A DNA stretch of 64,000 bases, from NCBI GenBank assembly GCA_019054805.1, contig JAHQIY010000004.1, positions 5,952,001 to 6,016,000 on the forward strand, written 5' to 3'. This DNA comes from Brachionus manjavacas (taxonomy: Eukaryota > Rotifera > Eurotatoria > Ploima > Brachionidae). Every line of letters starts with the position of its first letter. Position 1 is the first letter of the stretch. The notes below the pieces were generated by a model that saw only the letters and a program-made list of their open reading frames with translations, searched no databases and was not told where the DNA came from. A program made the position numbers and the translations under genes. Below, piece after piece: positions 63,062 through 64,000 of the stretch.

Positions 63062-63748
63062 ATGAAATCAGTCCTATTAATCGTTTTGTTGGGCTTCGCC
63101 TACACTGCCGCCCAAGACATCGGAGTCGATTTTTTAATTGATAACATTGTAAGCCCAACAGTCAATGATATAATCTCTGGTGTTGGAAACTACTTGGTTA
63201 CTTCTCTTGCTGATTGGGTAAGTGGATTGTTCGGAAAGAGAGATTTGAACGTCAATCAAATTATTTCCCAAGTTCAAAATTTGGTAAGCAACTACCAAAC
63301 TCAAATTGACCAAATTATTGCTGGTTTTTCAACTCAAATACAAAATTTATTCAACATTTTGAACTTAGGCAACCCAGCCAAATCAGCTCTTAGAATTGAA
63401 TATGTACACAGTATTGCCGATGTTGAATTAAAAGTCAGAGAAGAAACAGTTAACTTTTTGAGCAATTTGTACGATTTGTTTCAACAAATTTTCGGTCAAC
63501 ACTTCGAAAATTTGTTCAACTCTCATGGAAGATCTGTTTTCAACAATGTCACTTCAATCATCAACAATTTGACCAATACCATCACCCAAGTCTTGGAAAA
63601 TTACGGAGAATCTTTCTTGCAAACAGCCGTCAACATCTCTGACTTGTCTCAACCATTATTGCAACAATTGCAACAACAATTGGGACTTGACGCTGACCAA
63701 TTGGTCCAACATTTCCAACAAATTATCAACCAATTTCAACAAAATTAA
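63062..63748 (+). CDS. Secreted Gln-rich helical protein B, unrecognised family
   Basis: Intronless, 228 aa, paralogue of the gene at 58636. The signal peptide MKSVLLIVLLGFAYTAAQ precedes VDFLIDNIVSPTVNDIISGV. GKRD recurs at about 58-61 after an amphipathic WVSGLF segment. The conserved core reads YQTQIDQIIAGFSTQIQNLF, RIEYVHSIAD and QIFGQHFENLF, and the C terminus is a Gln-rich helix (LLQQLQQQLGLD...FQQIINQFQQN). Sequons NVT, NLT and NIS suggest glycosylation. No cysteine in the mature chain. Codons in the last third use many C-ending forms (AAC, CAC, GAC), unlike neighbours, consistent with selection for high expression. It is followed by AATAAA signals at 63771. Function unknown. Confidence 0.85.
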   Translation: MKSVLLIVLLGFAYTAAQDIGVDFLIDNIVSPTVNDIISGVGNYLVTSLADWVSGLFGKRDLNVNQIISQVQNLVSNYQTQIDQIIAGFSTQIQNLFNILNLGNPAKSALRIEYVHSIADVELKVREETVNFLSNLYDLFQQIFGQHFENLFNSHGRSVFNNVTSIINNLTNTITQVLENYGESFLQTAVNISDLSQPLLQQLQQQLGLDADQLVQHFQQIINQFQQN

Positions 63749-64000
63749 ATATTCATCGCATTAACTTCGAATAAAAATAAAACATTCTAATCATACTTTT
63801 ATTCATATTTTAAACTCATAAAAAAGAAACTTAATTAAATCTTCATATTTAATGGGCAACAGAAACACAATGAAAAAATTTAAGAGTTTTTTTATTAGCT
63901 TCAAGATTTTTTAAAACTTGATTCAATTCTGTGTAATCGATTTTTAATTAATCAAAGTACAATTTTAAGATAAAAATGTTTTTTTAAAAAAAAATTATAT
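63749..64000. other. 3' flank of secreted-protein gene B
   Basis: Polyadenylation-type signals followed by AT-rich sequence to the window end. Confidence 0.4.

Overview
The window reads as nuclear DNA of a small-genome animal. It is very AT-rich (roughly three quarters A+T by eye). Most genes have short introns of about 45-80 bases with GT..AG ends, and they encode clear animal orthologues: ANAPC4, DNTTIP1, an ACBD4/5 protein, an ABCB1-type transporter, SMARCB1 and PSMC1. Composition, intron style and the abundance of decayed non-LTR and Tc1/mariner pieces suggest a monogonont rotifer such as Brachionus, but that is inference and no marker gene in the window proves it.

Layout. 1-10 kb (+ strand): the 3' half of ANAPC4, a long DNTTIP1-like gene and a two-exon small secreted protein. 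11-14 kb: a repeat nest with a CGGA-rich inverted-repeat element, two LINE pieces and a CTGACAAA foldback element. 14-20 kb (- strand): a tail-anchored ACBD4/5-like gene and a compact acyl-CoA-binding protein. 21.7-36.3 kb: two GT31 glycosyltransferase genes on the + strand flank a 17-exon ABCB transporter on the - strand. An 843-base block is almost identical between the two GT31 genes while their ends have diverged. 31-33 kb: LINE remains and a second CTGACAAA foldback element. 38-41 kb: a decayed glutamine-rich pseudogene and SMARCB1 (-). 42-46 kb: CR1-like LINE copies, one carrying a nested insertion with a 16-base target duplication. 46.5-47.9 kb: intronless PSMC1. 49.7-50.8 kb: a long inverted repeat split by an insert that itself contains another foldback element. 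52.5-54.2 kb (-): two tandem Ly6/uPAR-type genes with matching exon structure. 56-60.5 kb: further LINE copies. 58.6 and 63.1 kb (+): two paralogous intronless secreted proteins with TATA boxes that match no family I recognise.

The genes form no operon. SMARCB1 and DNTTIP1 both belong to chromatin complexes (SWI/SNF and the mitotic deacetylase complex MiDAC). ANAPC4 and PSMC1 belong to the ubiquitin-proteasome arm of cell-cycle control. The two acyl-CoA-binding genes, the GT31 pair, the Ly6 pair and the secreted pair are local duplications, so local duplication and gene conversion are the main gene-level theme. I found no tRNA, rRNA or CRISPR. Exon joins were worked out by hand from splice sites, frame continuity and remembered human orthologues.
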